In this document: positions 11,448 through 23,277 of the stretch, piece by piece
Layout of the letters: each line of letters starts with the position of its first letter
How positions within the stretch are numbered: position 1 is the stretch's first letter
Assembly: GCF_021347895.1 (NCBI RefSeq)
Contig: NC_067117.1
Span: forward strand, 33,300,067 to 33,364,066
Length of the DNA: 64,000 nt
Origin: Acanthochromis polyacanthus
Taxonomy: Eukaryota > Chordata > Actinopteri > Pomacentridae
Direction of reading: 5' to 3'
Program-made: the position numbers and the translations under genes
The notes under the pieces: model-generated
The model's input: only the letters and a program-made list of their open reading frames with translations
Databases searched by the model: none
Told to the model about the DNA's origin: nothing

Positions 11448-12201
11448 CTGAGAACAGACGTAGGTGTTCTTATTGATTTTGGAGGGATTCAGCTGATCAT
11501 GTGGTCTCCTAGCCTAGCCGCGCTAGACCCAGCTCTGAAGACGCAAGGGTCTAGGAACTCTAGACAGGGAGGGAGGCGGGCTAAAAGGTTGTCTTTCAAA
11601 TCACTCTGCAGCAATTGGGTAGGTATACAACCAATCAGCGCAACGAATAGGCTGACGTAGTTCCTAGAGCGCCGGAAATCAGAGGATGTGGTAGTTCGGT
11701 GAAGCCTTATTTATACAGTCATTGGGTGAAGCTTAAGTATATTACAGACATGTTAACAGAAAGATTATTCAGAGTCGGTGCTAATGGAGCTCAACGACTG
11801 TTGTCGTTTTTGTTGTCGACCCTGGCAGAGAATTAAATTCGTTGCCGTGGGTTGTCTAGCGTGGCTAGGCTAGTTGTTTCCGGTTGTTTCTGTCAGAATC
11901 GTCGCACCTCTGTTGTCACTTAGTTACGCCCGCCTTCTGACTCTACACTTCATGGTGATTCGTTGGCCAGTTTTAGGAGCATCCAGCCTCGAGGCTTACC
12001 GAGGGTAACTAGACCCTTGCGTCTTCAGAGCTGGGTCTAGCGCGGCTCGGCTAGCGGTCTCCCACAGTGCTTAATCCACACGCGGCACCTTTCTTCTTGT
12101 GTCTTTGGCTTGGGGAATGCAAAAAAGTCAACACCACCCTCCAAGCTTTGCGGATAACGAGTGTCAGACTTGCAAGTACCGTACGCATACTGCTTTGGCA
12201 T
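11448..12201 (-). pseudogene. THAP exon of ISL2EU-like element 1, split by an insertion
   Basis: Starts at ATG 12201 with MPKQYAYGTC, continues GGVDFFAFPKPK and CRVWIKHCG, is cut at 12054, and resumes below 11510 as RPHDQLNPSKINKNTYVCSQ up to donor gtaagtt at 11447. Joined across the insertion, the residues follow the full THAP plan: CxxxxC, FFxFP, W, and a C near the end. It would bind the element's own ends. Confidence 0.75.
11510..12053. mobile_element. TAGCCTAG-ended element, copy 1 (9-bp duplication)
   Basis: Near-perfect inverted ends of about 45 bp beginning TAGCC(T/G)AGCCGCGCTAGACC. The flanks are gtggtctcc (11501-11509) and gcggtctcc (12054-12062), 8 of 9 identical. It sits inside the THAP exon and destroys it. 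An additional internal terminus (gtggctaggcta, ending about 11875) shows it is rearranged. The 9-bp duplication and long TIR resemble Mutator-like elements. Confidence 0.75.
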
Positions 12202-12202
12202 A

Positions 12203-12507
12203 CAGTGAACCCTCGCTATAACGCGGTTCACCTTTCACGGCTTCGCTGTTTCACGGATTTTTTTAGTGCATTGTGTTCTGCATCCTGATTTGCTAAGGGA
12301 CTGACCAACGTGAACAGTCTCCGCGCCTCGTCTCCTCTGCCATACAGGCCAGCGCTGCCTGCTGTGGAACGCTGGATCATTTCTCTCCTTGGTCTCCATG
12401 TAGTGAGACACCCTGAAAGATGGAGCCGACGGAGCAGCCTATCACGGATTTCGCCTATCGCGGGTTCTTTTTGGAACGTAACCCCCGCGATAAACGAGGG
12501 TTCACTG
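12203..12507. mobile_element. pogo/Tigger-like MITE
   Basis: The ends CAGTGAACCCTCGCTATAAC and, inverted, CAGTGAACCCTCGTTTATCG are typical of pogo-group Tc1/mariner elements (305 bp). TA precedes the left end, but the right flank is tt, so the duplication has decayed. It lies directly next to the ATG of the THAP exon. Confidence 0.75.
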
Positions 12508-12681
12508 TTTTATCTTCTGCTGAAAGCTTGACAGACCTCTTGTGCCTAGTTACAGTTGCTAAGGTAGGATTGGACAGTAGCCATTTGTGGGAGGGGCTTA
12601 GCGAAGGGTCAATTGGTGGTTTGCAGTCACATGATCCCAATGATGTAAGAGGTTCAGATGGAGGGCAGGAAGTAGTAGTAA

Positions 12682-13351
12682 ATGATGGATAGCGAGTACT
12701 CAAAAGCGTTGGTTGAGCCTGCACATAGCAGGTATTTTCAAAAAATAGGAAAACATATCGGGTATGATCCATACACACTGAGGAAAAGTGATTTCTCATA
12801 CTTGTTGTCAGACTTGCCTGGTGTGGAGGATGTCGACATCACGAATTACCTTGTCCTCCAGACCTCCTACTACACCGCTAGCCAAATGCGTACAAGAGTC
12901 TGGAGGCGTATAACTACTTCGTCTGTGGTTGGGTCAGCGACCTCGGATCCAAAGCAGCACTGAATGACTGTCATCTTGTTTTTGCCCGGGTGAGTAAATG
13001 TGATTCACTCTTTAGATAGCTGTTTTGTCACTAATGTAACGCTACATGAATGAACCAATGACGTTAGCCGACATGCTAACTGGCTAATCGTAAATACTGA
13101 CAAGTTTCTACCTAATGTTTCTAGGTCAACCATTCTCAGAGGTCTAATGAGACACCTTTGAAAACGTGGCTAAAGAAAGCAGAGAAGTTGTTACAGCACA
13201 TGAGGATGATGTAATTCTGGACAAGAACCATGCATACTACTACCAAGTACAGGCTCAGCTTCACATTGTAGGTGCTGATAACTGTGACTTTGTAGTGTGG
13301 AACAAAAATGACATCTTTGTAGCGAGGATTTTGCCTGATGCTGAACTCTAG
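12682..13351 (+). pseudogene. YqaJ-type transposon protein, frameshifted and deleted
   Basis: ATG 12682 (MMDSEYSKALVEP) leads through DITNYLVLQTSYYTASQMR. After a 1-2 nt shift near 12892, a second frame continues YKSLEAYNYFVCGW to LVFARV, with a donor gtgagt at 12989. A following segment (about 13125-13351) reads NHSQRSNETPLKTWL and then LDKNHAYYYQVQAQLHIVG and DFVVW, the nuclease-fold part of YqaJ-like proteins. Much of the middle is missing. This is the accessory nuclease gene of ISL2EU-like elements. Confidence 0.7.
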
Positions 13352-14569
13352 GACAGCATCATTCCCAAAGTTGAAGAGTTCTTCAGGTACTGTGTCCTTC
13401 CTGAAGTGTTGGGACAGCAATTTACAAAGTGAAAATCAGGTCATCATGTGTGTGTGTGTGTAAATTTTCCCTATTGTGAAACTTATGAATTTTAAATCTT
13501 AAATTTACTACTGTATTATTTTTTTCTGTCTGGCTTAACTATATTATCTCCAGTGTTGTTAAAATGAATCAAATGTTCTTGTGTCTATACATGTATTTCC
13601 ATAGGTATTCATAGTATGTAACTGTAATAGGTGAAGTTCTTGCCTATCACAAATAAAATAAATGGGTGTCTGAAATATACCAAGGTCACCTTGTGATGTC
13701 AGTTTAAATAACTGTTACGAATTACAAATATTGCAGGGTGGTAATTCAATATTGTCTATCATCTTTCCCTGAAAGCACATCGGGATGTTTTAGGGATATT
13801 ATGACAGTCTTCAAAGTATGAAATATTTTTAATGCCTATATATAAGTAAACATAAATATAAAAACACATGTACAATATACAGAGGTGCCAAAAGTACACA
13901 CATTCTTGAATAGAAGAACAGATACGTGTATAAAAAGAACTTTACTCAAGTAAAAGTATAAAGTTAAACATTGGAAATCTTTTTTGGAATTTCATAGTAA
14001 GAGACAGAAAATGCTTCTTTCCTCCATCCTTCCTAGCTTCTTCACCTCTGTCCTTTCCTTGATGTGAGGACAACAGGAGGGTTAAAACATAACTACAGCA
14101 TATTAATTAACAGAATATATACAGAATCACACAACATTAACCAACCTACAAAAACAAGCTTCATATAAGCACTCCTGTCTTTGTTGTTGACAAATACATA
14201 TATACATACTTCATTTATTTTTCATGAAAGAGTGAAACCCACCTTTGACAACATCAGAATTAGGCTGATATTTGTACTTCTAGTCTAATGTTTCCAATTT
14301 TAAAAGGAGGGAGAAACCTTCCTTTACAATTAGGCTAATTTTTACACTTAAAAAAGAGAGAGAAACTCTCCTTTGAAACAATCATGGGGTAGACACATTT
14401 TTGCACTTATTAAGCACTTTTTGAAAGTTCTGAGGTTGTCGAAGCTGAGGAGATGGTATTTCTCAAAGATTGCACAGTGATGGTGGGACTCTGGTTTTCT
14501 GCCAATTCTGTCAATACATTCAAGTATTTTCTTTTCTTTTTTACTTTGGATGAATATAATGTCTATTGC

Positions 14570-16776
14570 TTACTCCAGTGGGACAACGGAGACAGAAAGG
14601 TTAGCTAATGCACAGCAAATAACCCCAATCTTATCAATCAGTGCCAGTGAATCTCCTGCTTTTGCAGCCATATGTTCAATGGGCATTGCCCTACTCTGCA
14701 GAATTTGGTACTTTCTTCGCACTAATCCTATTACTCTTTCCACATGAATGCACACATTAGCAAGTTTTCTTGTTTGTTCAACCTCATATGCAGATAGCTG
14801 GCTCTTCCCTTTTGTGAATGCAGGCATATACAATGAAGCACAGTAAAATCCAACACTTTCCCCTATATTAAAGCCGTGATCTGCCAGAACAATGTCATCG
14901 GGCAACAAATTCTTCAGCAGACCACTCTCTTCAGTTAACTGCTTGTCACTTACTCTCCCTCCCCAAGCACGAGAGATGTATGTGACATATCCTTGAGGTG
15001 CAATGCCAATGAGAAATTTGACAGTGTTGTGGTGTTTATAACTGGACCAGATTTGTGCTCTTGCTAGTAAATTAGGCCTTTCTATGAACACTTCGAAACA
15101 GTCCACAATTACTGCAACCTTGCATCCAAATGCTTGCCTAAATGACATTGGCATGGTAGCTTGCAACACCTCTCGCTCCGGCCACTCAATTAGAAACTCT
15201 GTTCTTGCATGAAGTATGTCAATCATCTTGTGCCAAATTCGAGAAGCAGTGGAACATGAAATCTTGACTCTAAAAGCCAAATCCTGCAGTGGAAGATTAA
15301 GTCTCAAATGAATTAAGACCAAAATGAGCTGTTCAAATTTGGAAAGTACAGACAAACCACTTGAGGTGATGTATGGCTCACATAACCTAAACACCTGCTT
15401 TAAAACTAAGACACGGGCAATCCTGTGTAAAATTTTGTCTTTTCATTGTTCTGAAAAGCCTCTGGATTAAATTCTGCATCCAGTGCTTTTTTTGCCTGAG
15501 GTCAGTCAGCTCCTCTGTTGAATGACTGAGAACATCCTGCATCTTCTGAAGGTCATTCATGGTCAGGTCAGTCTGGCATCATACATCTACATAGAATATA
15601 TTTGGCAAAGGGGATGAGAGAAAGAAAGAAAGGTTAGTTGTATAATTTACAAACTGTATTCATCAAAGTGGTGGTAATAATTTAGGATAAATTCTGGGGT
15701 AAACAAATACATGGATATGATCAGTTATCAAAATAGTTAAAGTAACGGCTACATCAAACCTCCATGCATTAGATTTCATTTACCGTTTAAGTGTTCTAAT
15801 ATTATATTTCATTTACCTTTTGAGTGTTTTAACATTACATTTCATTTACCTTTTAAGTGTTCTGATTCTGGGATCTGTGAGCCTTCACTGAGCTCCAGCA
15901 ATGCCCTGGTGGTGTTGGTGCAGGTCTCTTTTGCATCCGTGTTGGTCTCATTAGCCTTTCTGGCCCTCAATCTTTCCTCACGTTGACGTGATGCCTCTGT
16001 CACCGGTTTACCTCTCTGGTAGCCGAGATGAAGCGTCGGGGACCAGTCTGGAGAGTCTACATCTGTGACAGCACTTGGGCAGCCTGAATAAAATAAATGT
16101 GATTAACATCCTATACCGAGAGTAAAGAGGGATAACTGTAGTTTACATCATGTTGTTACTGTCTATGACAACAATTCTCAACCATTTTCATATTAAGTCA
16201 AAAACAGGGCAATCTCAATCAGAAATCTGACAATATTTTTATTGTTACATGATTCCATCCACACACCCAACCCCATCCCATCCCATCTATGTCTGACTGA
16301 CAAAGACAGGTAACAGAAAAACTGTGAAGCAATCAATCATTCCTCTACATTCTTTAATTCTGTTGGCTTCATGTGAATCATAACCACCATCACTTTGAGA
16401 ACCACTGGCCGTGATAGCTAACGTTAGCTAGCAATGCTAAAAACAAACACCACCGGGTAATCACAGATGTAACGCTAGCGTTGTTTCTAATAATATTATA
16501 ATATCCTGCTCTGTATTTTGGCAGCTTTAGTCAGATATGTAAGTAGCTTAATTACTGTAGCCTTACCTTTCACGAAGTGGTCACTGCAGACACGGGCGTT
16601 GACCGACTCTGCCCCCCCTGACCTAAGACGAAGGTTTTTTTTAACCAGGTCTGCCGCCGTTTTTCGGTCAGTTTTTTAAATTTCTCCCCTTTGTGGGTTA
16701 CAACTTTCGGAACTCGAAAGTAACTCTTTTGATTTTCCCGGTTTGTACAGCCGTAGACAGCACAAAACTTGGGCAT
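14570..16776 (-). pseudogene. ISL2EU-like THAP-DDE transposase, degraded
   Basis: Four exon-like blocks. 16567-16776: THAP domain from ATG 16776 (MPKFCAVYGCTNREN, YFRVP, RRQTWLK, then a frameshift in a poly-A run, ending VCSDHFVKG before gtaagg). 15861-16084: DWSPTLHLGYQRGKPV and ALLELSEGS. About 15410-15575: a coiled-coil-like segment (NDLQKMQDVLSHSTEELTDL) and NEKTKFYTGLP, frameshifted after it. 14570-15415: the DDE domain with a helix-turn-helix-like ISCSTASRIW, VIVDCFEVFIERP (first D), ILADHG-type VLADHGFN (second D) and HVERVIGLVRRKY (third acid). The superfamily cuts and pastes its own DNA. Frameshifts make it inactive. Confidence 0.78.
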
Positions 16777-17319
16777 CCTCCTGTTGTTCTCCTACCCATA
16801 GAAATCATAGAAGCCTCGCGCCACTGTCCAGCGAGCATAGGCTGGCGATGCGTCACCGGCCGCCATCATGGAACGGGAGTGAAGATGTAAACAAACAACG
16901 TCTGGTACATGCCAGACCATTACACAGCCACAGTATTCCGGTCATAACTTTCCTTGTAATGCATAGATTTCGACATGGTATGGCTCATTCGAAAGCTTAC
17001 GAGGTCGTCTTTTGATTACACTCCCAAAGAGATGGTGTCAATCAGCACAACAAGCTTTAGGGACCCTTTTCCTGCAACTGTTTGTTGTGTTGACCTGTTG
17101 TGATGTCAGGTTTCTCTGATCACCATGATAAGCAGCTTCTAAGTTTTATTTATTTAGTCTACTGATTATCCCTTTTTTGTGCCACATTTCCATATGGGAT
17201 TAACATCTTTGAACCATTATCTTGAAATTACGTTGAAGTTTAATATTAAGTTAATAAAAAGTTTGAGGGTTTTTCTCTTTTCTCATTTTCAGCGCTTTAC
17301 TACTAAATAATTTTCAAAG

Positions 17320-18214
17320 CTGGCACAAAGTTGAAACCAAAAAAATGGTAAAAAAATGGTATTCAGTAGTTTGTATGGCCTCCATGTGCTTGTATGCATG
17401 ACTGACGATGCCAGGACAAGCTCTGAATGAGACGACAGATGGTGTCCTGGGGTATCTCCTCCCAGAACTGGACCAGGGAATCGCTGAGCTCCTGGACAGT
17501 CTGAGGAGCAACCTGGTGGTGTCTGATGAACAAAACATAATGTTCCAAAGGTGTTCTATTGGATTCAGGTCAGGTGAGCATGGGGGCCAGCTAATGGCAT
17601 CAGTTCCTTCATCCTCCAAGAACTGCATGAGTTCTCTTACATAAGACTGGGCACTGTCGTGCACCAGAAGGAATCCAGGACCACTGCACCAACGTAGGGT
17701 CTGACAATGGGTCAAAGGATTTCATCCTGATGCCTAATGGCAGTCAGAATGCCATTGTCCAGCCTGTAGAGGTCTGTGCGTCCCTCCATGGATATGCCTC
17801 CCCAAACCATCACTGACCCACCACCAAACCGGTGATGCTGAACAATGTTACAGGCAGCATAACGTTCTCCATGGCTTCTCCAGACCCTTTCATGCCTGTC
17901 ACATGCGCTCAGGGTGAACCTGCTCTCATCTGTGAAAAGCACAGGGCGCCAGTGGTGGACTTGCAAATTCCTGTAAACATTAGGAAGGAAAAAAATGTGA
18001 GTGGCCTTCACCTGTAAACTCATTCCTGTTTTGGGGTTGTCTCATTGTTACCCCTCTAGTGCATCTGCTGTTAATTTTATGAACATCAAAGCAGCTGAAA
18101 CTGACTAAAAAGCCCCTCAGTTACTGACTTGACCAGATCAGTATCCCACATGTTTCACTGACTTGATGCAATACTTAGATTAAAAAGTGTTCCTTTAATT
18201 TTTTTGAGCAGTGT
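17320..18214 (-). pseudogene. Tc1/mariner transposase relic
   Basis: The minus strand reads FTDESRFTLS (first catalytic D), GGGSVMVWGGIS, then in a shifted frame HDSAQSYVRELMQFLEDEG (second D region) and SPDLNPIEHLWN (third acid). These are the signature blocks of Tc1 transposases. The right terminus is ttcctttaatttttttgagcagtgt at about 18190-18214. Frameshifts and a missing DNA-binding half show that it is dead. Confidence 0.85.
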
Positions 18215-18223
18215 GTATATATA

Positions 18224-18585
18224 CAGTGCCTTGCGAAAGTATTCGGCCCCCTTGAACTTTTCAACCTTTCGCCACATTTCAGGCTTCAAACATAAAGATA
18301 TAAAATTTTAATTTTTTGTCAAGAATCAACAACAATCGGGACACAATCGTGAAGTGGAATGAAATTTATTGGATATTTTATACTTTTTTAACAAATAAAA
18401 AACTGAAAAGTGGGGTGTGCAATATTATTCAGCCCCTTTACTTTCAGTGCAGCAAACTCACTCCAGAAGTTCAGTGAGGATCTCTGAATGATCCAATGTT
18501 GTCCTAAATGACTGATGATGATAAATAGAATCCACCTGTGTGTAATCAAGTCTCCGTATAAATGCACCTGCTCTGTGATAGTCTC
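18224..18585. mobile_element. Truncated Tc1-like element (cagtgccttgcgaaag end)
   Basis: Begins CAGTGCCTTGCGAAAGTATT after a TA in a (ta)n run, followed by the conserved subterminal words gccacatttcaggcttcaaa and aataaaaaactgaaaagtgg, the well-known end of an abundant fish/salmonid Tc1 family. The opposite end is absent. Confidence 0.8.
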
Positions 18586-19329
18586 AGCATGGGCGTAACC
18601 ACCATCTCAGAAGTGAGGGGGACAAATTTTTCAGAGCAATTTATCATTCTCTTACATTTAATTGCACCGTCCTTAGTGGCTAAAGAACCACATAATCCCT
18701 AACAGCCACAGTACAATACCAGGGGACCAACTAGGCTAGTTCTTTAAACTATAAAGTATAAAACTTTAAACTATAAAATCTAAAGTTTTAGTGGCCAAAC
18801 TCTAGTTGAGTTGACAACAATGTCCCTTGAACATCTACTGGACGAGTAGCCAAAGGTGCCAAACACTGAACATGAAATGATCAGTACTGCCTGGTTTCTC
18901 CCTGCAATAGATATCTTATTTCCAGGAAGTTATAATCTCTCCTTACCTGTAAAGACCCTACATCCTTGTCCCTGCTGCTGACTCTGCTCTTTCTGTTATG
19001 GCAATAAACATTAAAAAATGTAGTAAGAAAAATTCTGATGATTTTCTCAAACTACTAGGAGTTAATTCTTAGAAATTTAAAGTCTGTAGCAAAAATTCAG
19101 ACTTTATTCTCATTCTAGTCTATTTTTTTCATTGAAACATGTTTTTTTTTCAGCCTTTTTGCAGTGTCCCTGTAATTAAAAAATGATAAAGGTATGGGCT
19201 AATGAGCTAAAATCTTTATTTTTATTTGAACAGTTCATTTATTTATCATAATGGGTTACTGTGTGATGTTCAGGAGATGAGTAATATGTTTATTAGGTTT
19301 AGAGAAAAATGGTCTGTTGATATTTGGTA

Positions 19330-19700
19330 TAAACTAACATTACGAATTTACTGTCCAACAAAGGATAGATAGAGCGTGGAACCTTATATGAAGTAGAATT
19401 TAAACACAGAGATCCCAGTGTGCCCAGTTACATCAGCTTTGGAGACTGGGAGGTTTAATGCTGCTCCACAGAAAGACAGACTGTGTTTGTTGTGTGATTT
19501 AGGTGAAGTTTACAATGAGGTTCATTTTATGTTTTATGTATACGAAGATTTTAGAGAGGTACTTTTCAGTAAGATGTCCTCTATTTATTTTGATTTCTTT
19601 TGGTTGGATGACCATGAAAAACTTGAGTTGTGTTTTAGAAGAGGAACCTTTTTCATGGCAGAATTTCTTTGCCAGTCCTGGGATAAAAGGCAGCATGTTT
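19330..19700 (+). pseudogene. LINE ORF2 C-terminal fragment
   Basis: The frame at 19418-19702 reads ALETGRFNAAPQKDRLCLLC followed by DLGEVYNEVHFMFY. This is the RxExGRF...CxxC...EH(F) cysteine-knuckle end of non-LTR retrotransposon reverse transcriptases; the last cysteine is replaced by Y. Only the extreme 3' coding end is present, as usual for 5'-truncated copies. Confidence 0.65.
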
Positions 19701-19702
19701 AG

Positions 19703-21123
19703 TTTGACAAGTGAGCAGCAGGATAATGTGTTTTGGATGTTTCACTGTGAGGGTTGTGTGCATGACACAAAAATACAGAAATCAATCAATCATAAAGATA
19801 AAACCATTTGGTCCTTCACAACTCACGGCTCTCGGTGCTAAAAGATGCTTCAGTCCTGCAGCAGCCGAGTCCATCCAGTAAAACACAAGCAGGAAGCTGC
19901 GTCCAGGTGAGAGTATGACATTTATTTGCATTGGTAGGTGGAGGAGAGATTGTCAGGCGTCTCGTTTCCTGCACTCGTCCACAAGAACACACTGTGACGG
20001 TGAGATACCTGAGCGTGGCGTCCGGCCAACACAACACAAACCTCAGCAGAAACAGTGTTTAAGGCAAACTCTTTAGCAGGAACCAGACGACCAGAGGCTG
20101 GACAAAGACTCTCAGCAGAAACTACACATGCATTTTCATTTCCTCCTAAAACACTGTAAAAATAAACAAACAAAAAAAACCTATGTGACATTCTGGGACT
20201 GAGAGTCAACACTGATCTGTTCACTGCCTGCAAAACGTGTTCATGTAAAGGCTCCGTTCACCCAAATCACAAGAAAACTCCACGTTAATCAGGTTTTAGT
20301 GTTTCCTGTCCGCATTTAAGCAAAATAAAATGCAAAGAATTTAGTTAGTTTACAGATTTTGAGCAATAATCAGAAAGAAACAACTATTTCTCTTTTAAAA
20401 TCACAGCTTTGTCTTCATAAAATATTTTTTCTCACAAAAAGAAAGAAAATCTTGAAAATATCAAATTTTTCTTAATATTCTGGACTAAACTGAAATGGCT
20501 AAAATGCTGAAATGTTTGCCTCATAGTACTCTCATCTGTTATTAACAATCATTTTATTCTTTATTCCCATAATATTACAGCCATTCTCTTGTAAAATTAC
20601 ACCTTTATTCTCATATTGCAGCTTATTTTGTAAAAGCAAATTTTTCTACTCTTTAAAACACGTCTTTATCATCTGAATATTATATTTTCTACCTCGTAGC
20701 AGCATCTCTTTTCATCGTTTCTCCATCAATATATTCTCAAAATATTGCAACAGTTCTCATTTTATTCTGATATTGACAATTTTGCTCTCCCAGCATTGCA
20801 AAATTTCCTGTAAATTGGGACTTTTGGAAATATAGCTTCCTTTTGCAACACTTTGCCTCATTTTCTCAAACTACTTGGACTTAATTCTTGACATGTCACA
20901 CTAATTTTGCAAAATTGTGAATTTATTTTCAGAGTATTTTCAATTACATTCCCTGAAAAGGTCTAGACATTCGATTTTTTCTTCCTGCAACTATGAGATT
21001 ACACTTAAAGTTTCCAAAATGCACCTCTTGATTCTCATTTTGACTTTTGTCCTTGTTTATTTTAAGTACAGCTTTTTGCTCAGAATGATCACGTAATTCT
21101 CATCAGTGATCCACTATAATAAA
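19703..21123. other. Intergenic AT-rich DNA between cept1 and dram2
   Basis: No conserved coding segment. Repeated words of the kind cacaattttgcaaaattg at 20400-21060 look like decayed satellite. A tttatt at 19919 is a possible minus-strand AATAAA, but no transcript can be tied to it. Confidence 0.4.
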
Positions 21124-21752
21124 TCTCTGAACTCCAAAACATGATGGCACCAATATCCCACCATTAATCAGCCAGAAACTGCAAAAACTGAAAGAATCAT
21201 CAGTTTTTCCAACTTTCAGACTAGTCCTTAAACTACTCGTGTGATTTTGGTTTCATTTCATAAAACTTAACTAAACCTAAGCCTGAAAACATGATAATTT
21301 ATATTAAAATCATTTTATTCTACATGTATCATTGGGGGGGGGGGAAATCAAAAATCAATTGTTTTTAAACCAGATTCTGTAAAAACTATTAAATTCTGAG
21401 CTCCTCAGTGCAGCTATTGAGGAATTACTGACTTGGCTGAGCTGCAGGCAGTGTCTTACTGCTCTACAGTCTGTGGAGCCTCCATTTGTTTTCCAGTGTT
21501 GGTGGCACCAATAGACCAAATGCTACATGTGTTTATCCCACGTTGTTTTGATTTTTGTAAATTAAATGATCAGAATTTTTTTAGTTGTCTGGTTTCTGTC
21601 ATTCTGTGTTAAACTCAGAATACATTTCTGAGTTTTCTCTCCTTCTTCAGGGTTGTTGTGTTTCCATAGAGGATCAGGACTTTATAGTGCAGCGAAAAAT
21701 GAACCAACAGTGAAGAAAAATGTGTAGAAACTGTCTGGAGTTCAGAGGAATA
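21124..21752. repeat. Dispersed repeat family A, copy 2
   Basis: Starts ctctgaactccaaaacatga and ends tctggagttcagagg. The interior matches other copies (ccagattctgtaaaaactat, ggttgttgtgtttccataga, gcgaaaaatgaacc). It contains an 11-nt G run at 21334-21344. Confidence 0.7.
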
Positions 21753-21867
21753 ACCCTTAATATTCCATCTTCAGTCATTAGAGGATGAACTTTTCTATGA
21801 TTTGGGTGAAGCTGCCCTTTAACACCAGTGTGTGGAAGTCTTTGTTTGGCCAACAGTCTTTTTTCTA

Positions 21868-22191
21868 GGTAGTGTCTACAGATACGGACCCGTACCCGTA
21901 GCCTGTGGGCTACAGATACGGCACTTTCCATTTTCCAGACAGATACGGACCCGTACGCGAGTCTCGCGAGTCAAGAAGCTGCTAACCACTGCAAACTGTT
22001 GAAAGGTAAGCAAAGGTTAAGATTAGGGTTAGGTTTAGGGTCCGTACCTGTAGTACCGATGCTACAGGTCCGTACCGCTAGCGTCTACCGGGAGTCACGT
22101 GACCAGATCTCGTGTATCTGATTGGCAAATGGAAAGTGCCGTATCTGTAGGCCACAGGCTACGGGTACGGGTCCGTACCTCTAGCAACAAC
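21868..22191. mobile_element. Long-TIR MITE with 10-bp target duplication
   Basis: Inverted arms of about 55-60 bp contain gatacggacccgtacccgta, gcctgtgg and gatacggcactttcca on the left, mirrored on the right. The flanks repeat cttttttcta at 21858-21867 and 22192-22201. A duplication of 9-10 bp with long arms fits Mutator-like elements. The centre holds ttagggttaggtttaggg, a telomere-like run. Confidence 0.8.
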
Positions 22192-22201
22192 CTTTTTTCT
22201 A

Positions 22202-23277
22202 TCCAGATAACTGAACCTGAACTCATCGCGTTGCACTTAGGACCCTGTTCATGAATGACTCTCACTACAGTGGACATTTGGCATCGTAGATCATTTTAAA
22301 CAAAGCGCAGAGGCAGCAACAGTAACAGAGTCAGCAGGTGGAGAAAACATAAATAAAACAGGCACAATATGCAAAAGCAAAGAAAAAAAAACTACGGTCA
22401 TCTGTTGAGGACAAACGTGGAGCTGCTGTAACAGTATCAGAGGTGGAGGCAGAGCGAGCGGCAGCCACACTTCAAATAAACAGACTTTTATTAAGTTTGA
22501 ACTGATTCTCATCAGTCACCACCGTAAAAACCGTGACGTCATCGTGTGACCTCATCTCCTGCTCAGTCGCCACGTGACCACGTTATGGAGGAAAAATAAC
22601 GCCGACCAGATTTTAACACTTTAACAGGGAAGCTGCAACACACGTTGTTCATTTTAAATAATGTTTGATGATTCTGTATCTTCAATAAATCCCATGAAAA
22701 AAACCCCAAACATCCACAGTTCAAATCTGTGTTTCAGAGCCGGATAGATTTCATTCCTCTGTGGTTTAGTTATCGGTAAAAACTACACTGTACAGAAGGA
22801 GAAACTCAGCATGAAAAGATTTTTCTTTCTTGACTCAGACAAAATATTTTCATTTGTCAATCAATTGTATTGTTTTGGTTAAAAAAAGCTTAGCCACTTG
22901 TGAGTTATTCAGCAAACGGCGACAAATAACTAATTAAACACAAATTAACCAATAAGGCAGAATCAGTCGCCTGGTCAGACCACTCAGTCGTATAGAATGG
23001 TCTGACTGCAGCTTATCATTCTGCTATAGAAGGAAAAAACACTGAACACTTTGTATTTGTTCAGAACAATCACAGCTGTCATGGGAGGAGCTAAGCAAAG
23101 GATGCAGCTTTGGTGTTTCTTAAAATAATATTTGTTTTGGTGGAACATTGGCAGCAGGGAGATGAAATATATTATAAGAAATGCATTTTAATATGGTAAC
23201 AAATGCAATGAAAATGAACAACCAGTGGCCGGTTTATACATGCAGTCTACATCCACTGAGTCAGAATAGAAGCAGGT
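22202..23277. other. cept1 3' flank or long 3' UTR
   Basis: No coding segment seen. tttatt at 22487-22492 gives a minus-strand AATAAA that could end a long cept1 3' UTR, but this cannot be decided from sequence alone. Confidence 0.3.

Larger units (their letters stand above)
10487..12610. mobile_element. ISL2EU-like transposon 1 with THAP and YqaJ-type gene remnants
   Basis: Terminal inverted repeats of 18 bp, GACCCTTCGCTAAGCCCC, lie at 10487 and, inverted, end at 12610, flanked by aat on both sides (10484-10486, 12611-12613). Inside are a plus-strand frame resembling the N-terminal part of transposon YqaJ proteins and a minus-strand THAP exon. Two convergent genes of this kind are typical of ISL2EU/IS4EU elements. 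Two smaller elements (11510-12053 and 12203-12507) are nested inside. Confidence 0.7.

Noticed and set aside
22020..22040. Interstitial telomere repeat
   Set aside because: Only two or three imperfect units inside a MITE; too short to be a telomeric remnant.
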